NCBI GenBank assembly: GCA_016784025.1 | Contig: JADHVL010000002.1 | Coordinates: 135,363 to 199,362 of the forward strand | Reading direction: 5' to 3' | Length of the DNA stretch: 64,000 bases | Origin: Fidelibacterota bacterium | GTDB taxonomy: Bacteria > Fidelibacterota > UBA8477 > JABMPR01 | Shown here: positions 1-9,436 of the stretch, one piece after another | How positions within the stretch are numbered: the first letter of the stretch is position 1 | Layout of the letters: each line of letters begins with the position of its first letter | Made by a program: the position numbers and the translations under genes | The notes under the pieces: generated by a model | Told to the model about the DNA's origin: nothing | Seen by the model: only the letters and a program-made list of their open reading frames with translations | The model's database searches: none

Positions 1-1
1 C

Positions 2-1987
2 GACCAACTGTTTGTCATCATTGTCGCCATGCTCATTGGTGTTTTTGCTGGTGTAATTTCAGCAGGCTTCAGAACTCTCATCGACTTTTTTCGCCATTCC
101 CTGTGGGGAGAGGGTGCCCTGATTCATGTTGTCATGGATGCGCCACTTTATTTAAAAATTGGGATCCCCGCAGGTGGTGGAGCCCTGGTCGCCTGGTTTG
201 TGCAACGTTTTGCTCCTGAAGCAAAGGGTCATGGTGTTCCTGAAGTCATGAATGCTGTGGCTACCCAAAATGGTTTTATTCGTATGCGTGTGGTTGTGAT
301 TAAAGCGTTTGCTTCTGCCATGTCCATCGCGACTGGTGCATCTGTTGGTCGTGAGGGTCCCATTGTTCAGATTGGATCAGCCTTTGGTTCAACAATTGGT
401 CAGCTTTTTCAAGTCTCCGTTCGCAGGATGAAAACATTTATTGGCTGTGGAGCTGCTGCTGGAATTGCAGCGACTTTTAATGCCCCTATTGCCGGGGCTA
501 TCTTCGCTTCGGAAGTCATTCTGGGTGATTTTAGTGCTGCAGCTATCGGTCCTATTATCATCGCTTCGGTATTTGGGACGGTCATCAGTCGGGGTCTTTA
601 TGGAGATTTTCCTGCCTTTGTACCACCGACCTACACACTGCACTCGCCAATGGAAATCGCTTTTTATATTGTCCTCGGTATTGTTACAGGTGTAGTAGCC
701 TGGTTGTTTGTACGCACTCTCTATAAATCAGAAGATCTTTTTGATGCCTGGAAAGCTCCAGTGGCCCTAAAAGGTTTACTGGGAGGGGCTCTGCTGGGAG
801 GCGTCGCTGTCTACTTCCCTCAGATATTAGGGGTGGGTTATGAAACCATGGAATCTGTCCTAAGCGGGAATATCGGTTTTATGATAGCTGCAGGTTTGGT
901 GTTAGCTAAAATTTTTGCCACCAGTTTATCCATGGGTTTTGGGGCATCAGGGGGTGTTTTTGCACCTTCCCTGTTTATTGGATCCATGGTGGGGGGTGCC
1001 ATGGGAAGTATTATTCATGGCCTTTTTCCCGAGATCACTGCCAGCAGCGGTGCTTATGCCCTGGTTGGGATGGCTGCCATGGTTGCGGCTACAACACATG
1101 CACCCGTAATGGCGGTGCTTATCATATTCGAAATGACAGCCGAATATACTGTTATCCTACCTCTTATGATCACCAGCATCATCGCCATGGTGATTTCTTC
1201 CCGACTCTTGAATGGCTCTAATATTTACACCTTGAAGCTTCTGCGACGAGGGATCGACATTTTTGCCGGTAAGGACATCAATGTGCTTGATCAAATCAGC
1301 GTGAAGGATTTAAAGCGCAAGATCATCGACACAATTCCTGACAGCATGACTCTGCAGGAACTTCTTGAAAAAATGTCCACCAGTTCTGCCTTGAATTTTT
1401 ATGTGAAGGATGAGACCGGAATACTCAATGGTATCATCACCCATTCCGCCATGCGAAGATATTTGAATCATCATGAAGAAGTCCCCACCAATGTCTCTGT
1501 GAGAGACATGATGAACCGGAAGTTCGAGGTTATTACTGACCAGACGCCTATCCATGAGGTGTTGAGAAAAATGATCGAAATGGATCTGGAAGCCTTACCT
1601 GTAGTTGATGAGAATCGGTCACTTCAGGGAGAGGTTGTTCGAACCGCCATTGTCCACCAATATCAGGAATTATTGATTCATGCTGAGTCAGCCAAGGCCA
1701 TGGCCAGTTCCATGAAGTTTATTCAGAAGCAGTATCATGAGAAATCAGAAGTGATGCCTGGTTTTTTTCTGGCTCGTATCAATGCCCCTTCGGCTTTTGT
1801 CAATCAGTCACTGCGTTCCTTGAATGTACGCCAATCCTATGGCGTTGATATTTTGTTAATTCGACGTACTGAGGGAAACAAAGAACAGGATATTATTCCA
1901 GATGTGAATGACAAGCTCCAATCCTCTGATCAATTGCTCATTTTTGGTGAGCAGGTCAGGGTTGAGCATTTGTGTAACGCCCACTAG
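2..1987 (+). CDS. CLC-family chloride channel/antiporter with CBS pair and TrkA-C-like tail (5' truncated)
   Basis: This inner-membrane CLC protein moves chloride, either as a channel or in exchange for protons. The frame is open to the window edge and the codons before the first Met (base 29) still read as the first CLC helix, so the true start lies outside. Counting from that Met, the selectivity motifs are GHGVP (67-71), GREGP with the gating Glu (107-111) and a GFGASGGVFAP segment near 305. The membrane part ends near residue 395. Two CBS domains follow (about 415-550), and the last 75 residues resemble a TrkA/RCK C-terminal domain (DILLIRR...LLIFGE). CBS plus RCK-C tails suggest control by nucleotide or another ligand (inference). 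No partner gene is visible on the left. Confidence 0.93.
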   Translation, partial: DQLFVIIVAMLIGVFAGVISAGFRTLIDFFRHSLWGEGALIHVVMDAPLYLKIGIPAGGGALVAWFVQRFAPEAKGHGVPEVMNAVATQNGFIRMRVVVIKAFASAMSIATGASVGREGPIVQIGSAFGSTIGQLFQVSVRRMKTFIGCGAAAGIAATFNAPIAGAIFASEVILGDFSAAAIGPIIIASVFGTVISRGLYGDFPAFVPPTYTLHSPMEIAFYIVLGIVTGVVAWLFVRTLYKSEDLFDAWKAPVALKGLLGGALLGGVAVYFPQILGVGYETMESVLSGNIGFMIAAGLVLAKIFATSLSMGFGASGGVFAPSLFIGSMVGGAMGSIIHGLFPEITASSGAYALVGMAAMVAATTHAPVMAVLIIFEMTAEYTVILPLMITSIIAMVISSRLLNGSNIYTLKLLRRGIDIFAGKDINVLDQISVKDLKRKIIDTIPDSMTLQELLEKMSTSSALNFYVKDETGILNGIITHSAMRRYLNHHEEVPTNVSVRDMMNRKFEVITDQTPIHEVLRKMIEMDLEALPVVDENRSLQGEVVRTAIVHQYQELLIHAESAKAMASSMKFIQKQYHEKSEVMPGFFLARINAPSAFVNQSLRSLNVRQSYGVDILLIRRTEGNKEQDIIPDVNDKLQSSDQLLIFGEQVRVEHLCNAH

Positions 1988-2139
1988 CAAAAACCATATC
2001 GTTTAACAGCACCATCCAGATATAAAGACCAGCTTTTCAGTCAATCATTCTGCATTTTTGTGAATAAATGTTTTGCAATTGAGACTTATTCGCATATATC
2101 TTGATGCGTGTTAATAACAATTATATCAAAAGGATTAAA

Positions 2140-2838
2140 ATGAATATAAAATCTTTGTTTCTTCTGGCGGCCCTGCTGCCTCTCTTTAACCTACAGGCAG
2201 ATGGAAGACGCTATGTCTGGACCTATGAATACCAAACCCTGCATCGTGGAGAAGCCGAGCTGGAATCCTATACAGAGTTCTCGCACCTAAATACCGATTC
2301 TGGTAGACAGGCCACAACCACTTTACAATACGAATATGAAATCGGTATGAATGATCGTTTTGATGTGGGTATTTATCAAAAATTCAAACAAGCCCACAAT
2401 TCACCCATCGCCTATGATGGGTTTAAGCTCAGAATGAGATTCCGGCTCGGTGAAAAGGGTCGCTGGCCACTCGATCCCCTGATCTATTTAGAATACAAGG
2501 ACAACGCAGCCTTTGATCATTCTGCTCTGGAAACCAAACTCATTCTGGCAAGAGATTTTGAAAAGCTCAACATTTCTCTCAACCCGGTCCTTGAATTTGA
2601 ATTTGACGATGGCGAAACGGAGATAGAGTTTGAATATACAGCAGGTTTGAGTTACCTGACTCACCCGCTGCTAACGCTTGGCCTTGAAACCAAGGGGAAT
2701 GATGATCAGTTCTATTGGGGTCCCACGCTCTCCCACGGAAAAAAGGATTTGTGGTTTGCTATCGGACTGCTGTTTCCTGGTGCTGGTGATACCAGCTCAG
2801 ATCGTTTGATGCGCTTTATCATCGGAGTTGGTCTTTAA
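2140..2838 (+). CDS. Putative outer-membrane beta-barrel protein
   Basis: The protein has a clear signal peptide (MNIKSLFLLAALLPLFNLQA) and then alternating aromatic/charged strands, ending in a barrel-like IIGVGL terminus. It has about 232 residues, a size suited to an 8-12 strand barrel. The frame is open further upstream (TTG at 2101), but the ATG at 2140 is preferred. It has an AAAGGA ribosome site about 6 bases upstream and starts exactly at the signal peptide. I do not recognise a specific family. It stands alone between the CLC gene and a convergent minus-strand operon, and could be a structural barrel or a small porin. Confidence 0.7.
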   Translation: MNIKSLFLLAALLPLFNLQADGRRYVWTYEYQTLHRGEAELESYTEFSHLNTDSGRQATTTLQYEYEIGMNDRFDVGIYQKFKQAHNSPIAYDGFKLRMRFRLGEKGRWPLDPLIYLEYKDNAAFDHSALETKLILARDFEKLNISLNPVLEFEFDDGETEIEFEYTAGLSYLTHPLLTLGLETKGNDDQFYWGPTLSHGKKDLWFAIGLLFPGAGDTSSDRLMRFIIGVGL

Positions 2839-2873
2839 GGCTGACTTTGATCACCCTCAATGTCTCAGGATTT

Positions 2874-3341
2874 CTAAGATTTTTTCCAATAGTTTTTAAG
2901 AAGTTCTGAGACCCATTGGGGCTGTTTTGTCTTCGCGGCCATGAATTCCCGGAAAACGGGTTTAATATCCAGAACAGGTGAACCATCCACAGCATCCAAG
3001 CCCTGGACTGTGAGGACGCCACCATTAATGCCTAAAATCTTTGCTGTAGACAATCCAATGGGATTGGGATGATAAGAAGAACGTTGAGCCAACAAACCCA
3101 GCTTGGGCCAATCCTGATTGTTGCGGGGGTGTCGAGAGTCAGGTATGTTTTTATCGGCTGGAATTCGGTGAAAAACGAATACAATCTCAACATGGGAGAA
3201 AGTCTCCAGCCCTTTAAGCAACTCACCGGAAAGGTCTTCCCTGAGACGAATTTCTGAGACCACGTCACCCCACTCATCATCTCCTAGATGATGACGATCA
3301 TTTGAAACAAAGGCGATGGGGGTAAGCTCAATTTTTTCCAT
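2874..3341 (-). CDS. trmO: TrmO/TsaA-like tRNA (t6A37) methyltransferase family protein
   Basis: UPF0066/TrmO-family protein of 155 residues, which in characterised members uses SAM to N6-methylate t6A at position 37 of ANN-decoding tRNAs. The family signature is visible: SRHPRNNQDWPKLGLLAQR followed by HPNPIGLS (about 73-104), then a V(L)GLDAVDGSPVLDIKP strand (about 115-130). It matches the core domain only. The C-terminal extension of E. coli TrmO is missing, as in many short members. It starts 9 bases after the M1 peptidase stop and is the last gene of a four-gene minus-strand run. The substrate is inferred from the family. Confidence 0.82.
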   Translation of the reverse strand: MEKIELTPIAFVSNDRHHLGDDEWGDVVSEIRLREDLSGELLKGLETFSHVEIVFVFHRIPADKNIPDSRHPRNNQDWPKLGLLAQRSSYHPNPIGLSTAKILGINGGVLTVQGLDAVDGSPVLDIKPVFREFMAAKTKQPQWVSELLKNYWKKS

Positions 3342-3350
3342 ATCTCAGTA

Positions 3351-5339
3351 TTATCTCACAAGGAGTAACTTTGTAATAGCTGTCCGGGTTTCCGTCTCAA
3401 GACGACACAGATAGACACCCGCTTCCACGGAATTGCCATCCCTATCCTGACCATTCCAGGTGACCTGATATCGACCACTGGCTTGTGATGCATTGATGAG
3501 GTGAATCACCGCACGCCCCTGGATATCCACAATACTCATGCTAACTGATGAGTGTTCATCCAAAGTGTAAGGAATGGTTGTTGAGGGATTAAAGGGGTTG
3601 GGGAAATTTGATTCAAGCGAGAATATTTCTGGCTTTTCAGGTCCATTTTCCGCTATACCAACCACATATTCAGTGGTTTTCAATATCCAGTCATCAGGAT
3701 CCATAACCAGATTTGTAACTATTTCTCCTGGTGGGATTTGAAAATTGAAGGTCATGAAGTCTTCGTTGATTCGCAATACGGTATCGATGACAGATCCCGT
3801 GGTTGTTATACGAAAATCAACTGGCATATCAAAGGTGACGCCGGATTGAATGACTTGAACCAAAAGATCCTCACCTGTCTGGGCTCGATAATTCTGATAA
3901 CGGGGATAACTGGGACCATAGATCCATTGCTGAAAGAAATTATTCAAATCCAGGCCGCTGACTTCTTCACACACCATCTGAAATTGTTCTGTTGTTGCCG
4001 TGGCATATTTTAGTTCGGGATCATTTGCATAGGCTTGAAGAATCTCAAAAAAGGTTTCATCTCCAACCATATGACGCAGCATGTGTAAAACCCAGGCTCC
4101 CTTATTGTAGGAAAGCCACCAGTCAAAAATATTGTCTGATTCTGTATCTTCTACATAGATGGTACCAGTTTGTCGATCAAGTCTTTTAGAGTCTTCCATT
4201 TTTTGTTTATAACCGACATTACCATATCTATGCTCCCACCACAAAGCCTCTGCATAGCGGGCAAATCCTTCATTGAGCCAGATATGATGATAGCTGTGGC
4301 AGGTAATCATATCGCCATACCACATATGGCACAACTCGTGGGCAACCCTGCGTTCTGTTGGATCTCCCATAGAGGTCAGGGTCTGATGTTCCATACCATA
4401 GCTTTCCCCCCACTCAGCATGGCCATATTTTTCATCCATAAACGGATAAGGACCGAATTGCTCAGCATATAGGGTGATCATTTCAGGAAGGAGACCATAG
4501 TTTGTAGTCATATATGATGGATCTGGAGTATCAGGATGGCTATAGGTATAAAACATAATGGGGAGTGTATCATTATTGGCATCGATATACTCATCACCCC
4601 ACACAAAAAATTCATAAATGGAAAGAGAGACCAGATAGGTGGCAATCGGGTGCCCGACATGCCAATGCCAGGTTTTGGTTCCATCGCCATTGTCAATTTC
4701 AGAGATGAGACGACCGTTGGATGCAACTGTCATATAATCTGATATGGTCACAACAATATCCATAGAGTCAGGCTTGTCTCTGGGGAAATCCACAGATGGC
4801 CACCAATCTCGAGCATTATAGGGCTGCGAATTTGTCCAGATTGCCCTTTGTCCAAATTCATAATCCCAGTTAAAGCCCTGATCATCGCGATTACCAGCTG
4901 GACCGCAATCTGAAAAGATGTCGATATCGATCTGTTGTCCCACCACAATGCTATCTGGTACAGGAATGCTGAGCATATCACTGCCATGGGTAAAGGCAAC
5001 AGTATCTCCGTCCATAATAACGGTATTTACTGTGATCTCTCCCACACCCAGATTGTCGGTTGAGTAATCCAGTTCAATGGTTTCAAGGGTGGTATCCAGA
5101 ACCACAAAGCTGACCATAAATTCCTTTTCCATGGAGGTGGTGGCGATATCCATATAAAAGTTCAAACCATAATAGCGGATATCAATTTTCTGCTGTTCCG
5201 AGGAGGGCTGCATGTCACGGAGAAACTGACCGGCTTGTGCGTGGCCGCAGGGTTTGTCTTCATCAATAAATGCATTTCCACTTATGGAAACAATAATTCC
5301 CAGCATAAATGATAGCTGTCTATTCCAATTCTGTTTCAC
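3351..5339 (-). CDS. Secreted M1-family (gluzincin) aminopeptidase with C-terminal sorting domain
   Basis: Zinc aminopeptidase of the M1 family, exported across the outer membrane. The zinc site is complete: HELCH at 334-338 and the third ligand Glu at 357, exactly 18 residues after the second His. The usual GAMEN exopeptidase motif reads GMEHQ (315-319), a common bacterial variant. The N-terminus carries a signal-like hydrophobic stretch. Residues from about 580 form a FlgD-like / type IX-type sorting domain starting NFPNPFNPST. The start is GTG at 5339, two bases after the AlkD stop, with GGAG inside the end of that gene, so translation is probably coupled. A role in peptide scavenging is inferred. 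Confidence 0.92.
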   Translation of the reverse strand: MKQNWNRQLSFMLGIIVSISGNAFIDEDKPCGHAQAGQFLRDMQPSSEQQKIDIRYYGLNFYMDIATTSMEKEFMVSFVVLDTTLETIELDYSTDNLGVGEITVNTVIMDGDTVAFTHGSDMLSIPVPDSIVVGQQIDIDIFSDCGPAGNRDDQGFNWDYEFGQRAIWTNSQPYNARDWWPSVDFPRDKPDSMDIVVTISDYMTVASNGRLISEIDNGDGTKTWHWHVGHPIATYLVSLSIYEFFVWGDEYIDANNDTLPIMFYTYSHPDTPDPSYMTTNYGLLPEMITLYAEQFGPYPFMDEKYGHAEWGESYGMEHQTLTSMGDPTERRVAHELCHMWYGDMITCHSYHHIWLNEGFARYAEALWWEHRYGNVGYKQKMEDSKRLDRQTGTIYVEDTESDNIFDWWLSYNKGAWVLHMLRHMVGDETFFEILQAYANDPELKYATATTEQFQMVCEEVSGLDLNNFFQQWIYGPSYPRYQNYRAQTGEDLLVQVIQSGVTFDMPVDFRITTTGSVIDTVLRINEDFMTFNFQIPPGEIVTNLVMDPDDWILKTTEYVVGIAENGPEKPEIFSLESNFPNPFNPSTTIPYTLDEHSSVSMSIVDIQGRAVIHLINASQASGRYQVTWNGQDRDGNSVEAGVYLCRLETETRTAITKLLLVR

Positions 5340-5341
5340 TT

Positions 5342-6052
5342 CTATATCTCCCCTTTTAAATAAGCCTGCCGTTTCACCTCAGGAAATTTTTCGATGGCGT
5401 ATCTCAGCATGGTCCGTGGCATGATTTTATAGTGTTTTTGTAAGAATGTCTCTTCAGTGGATCGACTTTTATTCCCTACTTCTCTCAGCATCCAACCCAC
5501 TGCTTTATGGATGAGGTCTTCCTGGTCGTGGAGGAGGATCTCAGAGAGTTTGAGGGTATCTTGAAAATCATATTGTCTAATAAAGTAATAGCTTGCAATA
5601 ATGGCAACTCTGCGCTCCCATAGATCCTTTGATCTGGCCAACATTTCAAGATGTGACCGATCCTTATCGAAAAGAAAATGCCCCACTATTTGTAGGGCAG
5701 AGCTATCAACCAGATCCCAATTGTTGATATAGGCGACATGGCTGAGGTAAGCCTCATAAATCTGATGTTTTCCTGTGGAATCGGCATGGTTGTATAGATT
5801 TACCAGTAGAAATAATGCAGTGAGCCTGGCTTCGTGATATTCGGAATGCAGTAAATCAAGGGCGTCCGACAAAACGGCTTGTTTATACCTTTTGGCTAGA
5901 GCCCGCTGGAGTGGCACCTTAATCCCAAGAAAGACATCCCCTTCGCCATATTCCCCTTTTGCGGTCTTAAAGAATCGTTGGGAATGGCTGGCTCGTTCTG
6001 GATCACCCAATTCTAATAATTCCTTGAGAATTTGATCTGAAAGTTTAGACAT
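5342..6052 (-). CDS. DNA alkylation repair protein, AlkD-like HEAT-repeat family
   Basis: All-helical HEAT-repeat protein of about 236 residues resembling AlkC/AlkD DNA glycosylases, which excise alkylated purines. Typical family pieces are seen: FLGIKVPLQR near the N-terminus, the NNWDLVDSS helix in the middle, and HKAVGWMLREVG near 195, followed by a basic C-terminus. The ATG at 6052 is preferred over an in-frame TTG at 6064, because the family usually starts close to this Met. It lies between the HAD hydrolase (40 bases upstream) and the M1 peptidase (two bases downstream). Function is from family similarity. I cannot confirm the catalytic Asp without an alignment. Confidence 0.85.
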   Translation of the reverse strand: MSKLSDQILKELLELGDPERASHSQRFFKTAKGEYGEGDVFLGIKVPLQRALAKRYKQAVLSDALDLLHSEYHEARLTALFLLVNLYNHADSTGKHQIYEAYLSHVAYINNWDLVDSSALQIVGHFLFDKDRSHLEMLARSKDLWERRVAIIASYYFIRQYDFQDTLKLSEILLHDQEDLIHKAVGWMLREVGNKSRSTEETFLQKHYKIMPRTMLRYAIEKFPEVKRQAYLKGEI

Positions 6053-6092
6053 AGGTGATAACAATTCCCAATTGACTGATCAACATATCCAT

Positions 6093-6758
6093 TTAAAGAC
6101 TTGCCCAGTTGTATCGTTTAGCAACCTGTGCCAGCCCTCTAGTGGGATTGACTATAACGGGGTAACCCACACGCTTTAATATAGGTATATCATTTTCTGA
6201 ATTCCCATAGGCATAGGATTGGGAAAAATCAATGCCGTGGTGTTTCGCCAAATCATTTGCCAGCGTCACCTTCGCCTCTCCAACACACACCTGCCCCTTT
6301 GGTCTCCCCGTAAGTATTCCATGCTCATCCACCTCAAGGTGAGTACATAATAAATGGTCTATGCTGAGAGCTTCCATCACCGGTTTGAGATAGTAATCAA
6401 TGGAGCCAGTCACCAACACAGTTTGATGTCCCTGCTCCTGGTGCCAGCGTAATTTTTTCGTCACTTCTGCTGATAAATTAGGCGCGAGATGCTCCTCATA
6501 AAAAGGTTGGGCTGAGTCTACAAAGAGTTGAAACTCACGACCCTTGTAAAAACTCAGAAATGTGCGAGCCATGTATTGCTCGTCAACGAGCCCAAGCTTT
6601 TTGAGGAGGACACCGAGTAGCAATTTCAGGATGAATGTCCTTGAAAGATAGCCCTGAGCCTTGAGAACCTTGAATCCTATAGTAGCACTATCTACAGCCA
6701 GAAGGGTTTCATCAAAATCAAAAAATGCAGCTATGGGTGAGGTGTTGTTTTGCTTCAT
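6093..6758 (-). CDS. HAD-superfamily subfamily IB phosphatase (SerB-like)
   Basis: HAD-IB hydrolase of 221 residues. Motif I is DFDET at 14-18, with the nucleophile Asp14 and acid/base Asp16. Motif II is VLVTGS near 117. The Lys of motif III lies in the AKVTLAND region, and motif IV is YGNSENDIPIL near 185. The helical cap insert lies between motifs I and II. Subfamily IB includes phosphoserine phosphatase and lyso-phospholipid phosphatases, and the substrate cannot be chosen from sequence alone. It is the first gene of the minus-strand run with AlkD, M1 peptidase and TrmO. Its promoter must lie in the 6759-6985 interval shared with the divergent pta operon. Confidence 0.87.
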   Translation of the reverse strand: MKQNNTSPIAAFFDFDETLLAVDSATIGFKVLKAQGYLSRTFILKLLLGVLLKKLGLVDEQYMARTFLSFYKGREFQLFVDSAQPFYEEHLAPNLSAEVTKKLRWHQEQGHQTVLVTGSIDYYLKPVMEALSIDHLLCTHLEVDEHGILTGRPKGQVCVGEAKVTLANDLAKHHGIDFSQSYAYGNSENDIPILKRVGYPVIVNPTRGLAQVAKRYNWASL

Positions 6759-6930
6759 GTCAACTCTTCAGATTTGAATAATTCCGTTTTCAATGGGGCA
6801 ACTTGTTTTTATGATTCCAGGCATTTCAATTATGAGCACTTTTTAACAGAATATTCTGTGATAAACAAGGACTTTAGAGTGTTCCAGACGACCTTCATTA
6901 GTTTGTAATGTTTACTAACTAAGTCTTGTC

Positions 6931-6959
6931 TTGGTTGTCTAGACATGTTATCCTATTCT
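6931..6959 (+). promoter_or_regulatory. Promoter with overlapping NagR/DasR-like operator upstream of pta
   Basis: TTGGTT (6931-6936) and TATTCT (6954-6959), separated by 17 bases, form a plausible -35/-10 pair 27 bases before pta. A perfect 10-bp palindrome, TGTCTAGACA (6936-6945), sits between them. Its GTCTAGAC core equals that of the known NagR/DasR operator TGGTCTAGACCA. The operon encodes a GntR/UTRA regulator, so this is its likely binding site (inference). Confidence 0.55.
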
Positions 6960-6985
6960 CAATAATTGAACATTGAGGTTTATCT

Positions 6986-7972
6986 ATGAATATTGTTGAT
7001 AAATTCATCGCCAAAGCCCAGGAGAATCCCGCTCGTATTGTCTATCCTGAAGCGACGGATCCGAGGATTTTAAAGGCTGTCGTACAGGTGAAGGAACGAG
7101 GAATTGCCACCCCTCTCCTCGTTGGTAACCCTGAACATATTCAGGAAGTAGCCGAAGAACACGGTTGTGCAATTAGCGGAATCGAGCTCATCGACAGCAA
7201 AACAGAAGCTCGTCTGGATACCTTTGCCAAGGCTTATGCTGACAAGCGGGATCTCAGAGAAGCCATAGCTAAAAAGCTGGTAGGCAAACCCTTGTCTTTT
7301 GGTGGAATGATGGTAAGCCAGGGTGCTGCAGATGGAATGGTAGCTGGTGTAGCCACTGCAACCAGCATTGTTATTCAAACCGCAACCCTTACCGTTGGAT
7401 TTCAAGAAGGACTTTCTACACCTAGTAGTTTTTTTATCATGATTATTCCTGAATTTCAAGGTGAGCAGGACAAGATCTTTCTGTTCGCTGATTCAGCAGT
7501 AAATATTCAACCCAGTGCACAACAACTGGCCGAAATTGCCATTGCCTCTGGGACAAATGCCAGAGCCCTCCTGGGGATAGATCCTAAAATCGCTTTTCTT
7601 TCATTTTCAACCAGGGGTTCCGCTGGGCATGCGGATGCAGATAAAGTCATCGAGGCTCTCGCCATAGCCCGTAAAATTAATCCTGAGTTTGATATGGATG
7701 GAGAACTCCAGCTTGATGCTTCAATCATCCCAAGTGTTGCCTCAAAAAAGGTGCAGGAAAGCCCAGTCGCAGGACAAGCCAATGTATTGGTGTTCCCCGA
7801 TCTCGATGCTGGAAACATCGGCTATAAACTGGTCCAGTATATGGCCAATGCCAAGGCCATTGGTCCCATCCTCCAGGGTTTTGCAAAACCGGTGAATGAT
7901 ATGAGTCGAGGTGCCAGTGTTGATGACTTGATAGCCGTTTCTGCCATCACATCAGTCCAGGCCAAAGGATAA
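6986..7972 (+). CDS. pta: Phosphate acetyltransferase
   Basis: Short-form phosphotransacetylase of 328 residues, converting acetyl-CoA and phosphate to acetyl phosphate and CoA. It covers the whole PTA/PTB catalytic domain without the DRTGG and CobQ-like extensions of E. coli Pta. It begins with a typical IVYPEATDPRILKA segment and keeps the SFGGMMVSQGAADGMVAG active-site region and the C-terminal PVNDMSRGAS motif. A GAGG ribosome site precedes the ATG. It is the first gene of a six-gene operon, with ackA six bases after its stop, which favours acetate rather than butyrate as substrate. Regulation by the operator at 6936-6945 is predicted. Confidence 0.93.
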   Translation: MNIVDKFIAKAQENPARIVYPEATDPRILKAVVQVKERGIATPLLVGNPEHIQEVAEEHGCAISGIELIDSKTEARLDTFAKAYADKRDLREAIAKKLVGKPLSFGGMMVSQGAADGMVAGVATATSIVIQTATLTVGFQEGLSTPSSFFIMIIPEFQGEQDKIFLFADSAVNIQPSAQQLAEIAIASGTNARALLGIDPKIAFLSFSTRGSAGHADADKVIEALAIARKINPEFDMDGELQLDASIIPSVASKKVQESPVAGQANVLVFPDLDAGNIGYKLVQYMANAKAIGPILQGFAKPVNDMSRGASVDDLIAVSAITSVQAKG

Positions 7973-7978
7973 GCCGAC

Positions 7979-9178
7979 ATGAAAATCCTGGTCTTTAATT
8001 GCGGCAGTTCCTCTATAAAATTCAAACTCTTTCAGATGCCTCAGGAGGACTTGCTGGCGGAGGGGCTTGTAGAGAGGGTCGGCTCAGAGGATGCCTATGC
8101 TTCTTTAAAAACTCCTCTGGGAAAAGCCAAAAAAAAACAGGAAATTCTTGACTACCCCTCTGGATTTGCAGTCATCAAGAATATGCTTCTCAATCCCGAA
8201 AGTGGCGTCATTAATTCTCTATCTGAAGTCAATGCCTGTGGGCATCGTGTGGTTCATGGCGGCGAAAGCTTTGGTGGATCCATGCCTATAGATGATGAGC
8301 TGGAGGAAGGTATTGAAGCTGTTTTTGAGCTGGCTCCACTCCACAATCCTCCCAATTTGACAGGGATACGACAAGCCCGACTTATGTTTGGTGACATTCC
8401 CCAGGTTGCCTGTTTTGATACCGCATTTCACCACAGTATTCCTGAAGTGGCCTACCGCTATGCCCTGCCTGAGAAGTTTTACTCTGAATACCAGATCAGA
8501 CGCTATGGTTTTCACGGTATGTCCCACCAATATGTAGCTCGACAAGCCGCCCAGATGATGGGAATGCATAAATATTCTGTTAATCTGATTACCTGCCACC
8601 TGGGAAATGGTTCTTCTGTGGCAGCCATTAGAGATGGTCACTCCGTTGATACCAGCATGGGGCTCACGCCGCTGGAGGGTCTTGTCATGGGAACCCGCAG
8701 TGGTGACCTGGATCCTGGTATTCTGTTCTACCTAAATCGAAAAGGTTATGACACGGAAGCTTTGGATACGCTACTTAATAAGCAATCTGGTCTCCTTGGG
8801 ATTTCTGGGAGCTCCAATGATGTCCGTGATCTTGAATTGAAAGCCGATGGAGGTGATGATAGAGCAGAGTTGGCTCTGAATATTTTTGCCTATCGTATCA
8901 AAAAATACATCGGAGCTTATATGGCTGTACTCAACCGGGTTGATGCCATCGTTTTTACTGGAGGCATCGGCGAAAATGGTGCCGCCATGCGTCACCGGAT
9001 TCTATCTGATATGGATCAGCAAGGCATCGTCATTGACGAAATGAGAAATGAAGTTCATGCTGGAGTGGCAGGTGAAATTCAAGGAACTACATCCAGAATC
9101 AGGGTCATGATTGTCCCAGCCAATGAAGAACTGGCCATTGCCCGGGATACTTTCAAGCTAACCACAAAAAAACACTGA
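7979..9178 (+). CDS. ackA: Acetate kinase
   Basis: Full-length acetate kinase (399 residues) that makes ATP and acetate from acetyl phosphate. The N-terminal phosphate-binding signature FNCGSSSIKFKLF, the RRYGFHGMSHQYV segment, HLGNGSSV and the FTGGIGENGA adenosine loop are all intact. Spacing to pta is six bases, the classic pta-ackA pair for substrate-level phosphorylation. In this operon, together with nagB, the pair could handle acetyl units released from N-acetylated amino sugars. That link is inference, because no nagA deacetylase is in the window. Confidence 0.97.
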   Translation: MKILVFNCGSSSIKFKLFQMPQEDLLAEGLVERVGSEDAYASLKTPLGKAKKKQEILDYPSGFAVIKNMLLNPESGVINSLSEVNACGHRVVHGGESFGGSMPIDDELEEGIEAVFELAPLHNPPNLTGIRQARLMFGDIPQVACFDTAFHHSIPEVAYRYALPEKFYSEYQIRRYGFHGMSHQYVARQAAQMMGMHKYSVNLITCHLGNGSSVAAIRDGHSVDTSMGLTPLEGLVMGTRSGDLDPGILFYLNRKGYDTEALDTLLNKQSGLLGISGSSNDVRDLELKADGGDDRAELALNIFAYRIKKYIGAYMAVLNRVDAIVFTGGIGENGAAMRHRILSDMDQQGIVIDEMRNEVHAGVAGEIQGTTSRIRVMIVPANEELAIARDTFKLTTKKH

Positions 9179-9196
9179 TAAATCAGGAGACAAAAT

Positions 9197-9436
9197 ATGT
9201 CAACCATAGATCGAATTAAGAATGTTGCTGCTGAGCTGTTAAAGGTTGAAGCTTCACGTGTCCAGGAAACTTCACGATTTGTAGAGGATCTTGGTGCGGA
9301 CTCCATGCAATCCATCGAACTGGTTGCTGCCTTGGAAGAAGAGTTCGATATCGAGATGGATGAAGATGCCGCTCTCGGGGTAAAAACAGTGGGTGACGCT
9401 GTTGGCTTTATTGACCGGGTTATCGCTGATGGTTGA
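9197..9436 (+). CDS. Acyl carrier protein
   Basis: Acidic 79-residue acyl carrier protein with the phosphopantetheine attachment Ser36 in GADSMQSIEL. DSM replaces the commoner DSL. AGGAG precedes the start. It lies inside the pta-ackA-nagB operon rather than beside fab genes, and its last codons overlap the start of the GntR regulator by eight bases. It may therefore be a specialised carrier and not the housekeeping AcpP. Its partner is unknown. One possibility is the hexapeptide-repeat protein two genes on, since such folds are common in acyltransferases that use acyl-ACP. Confidence 0.93.
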   Translation: MSTIDRIKNVAAELLKVEASRVQETSRFVEDLGADSMQSIELVAALEEEFDIEMDEDAALGVKTVGDAVGFIDRVIADG

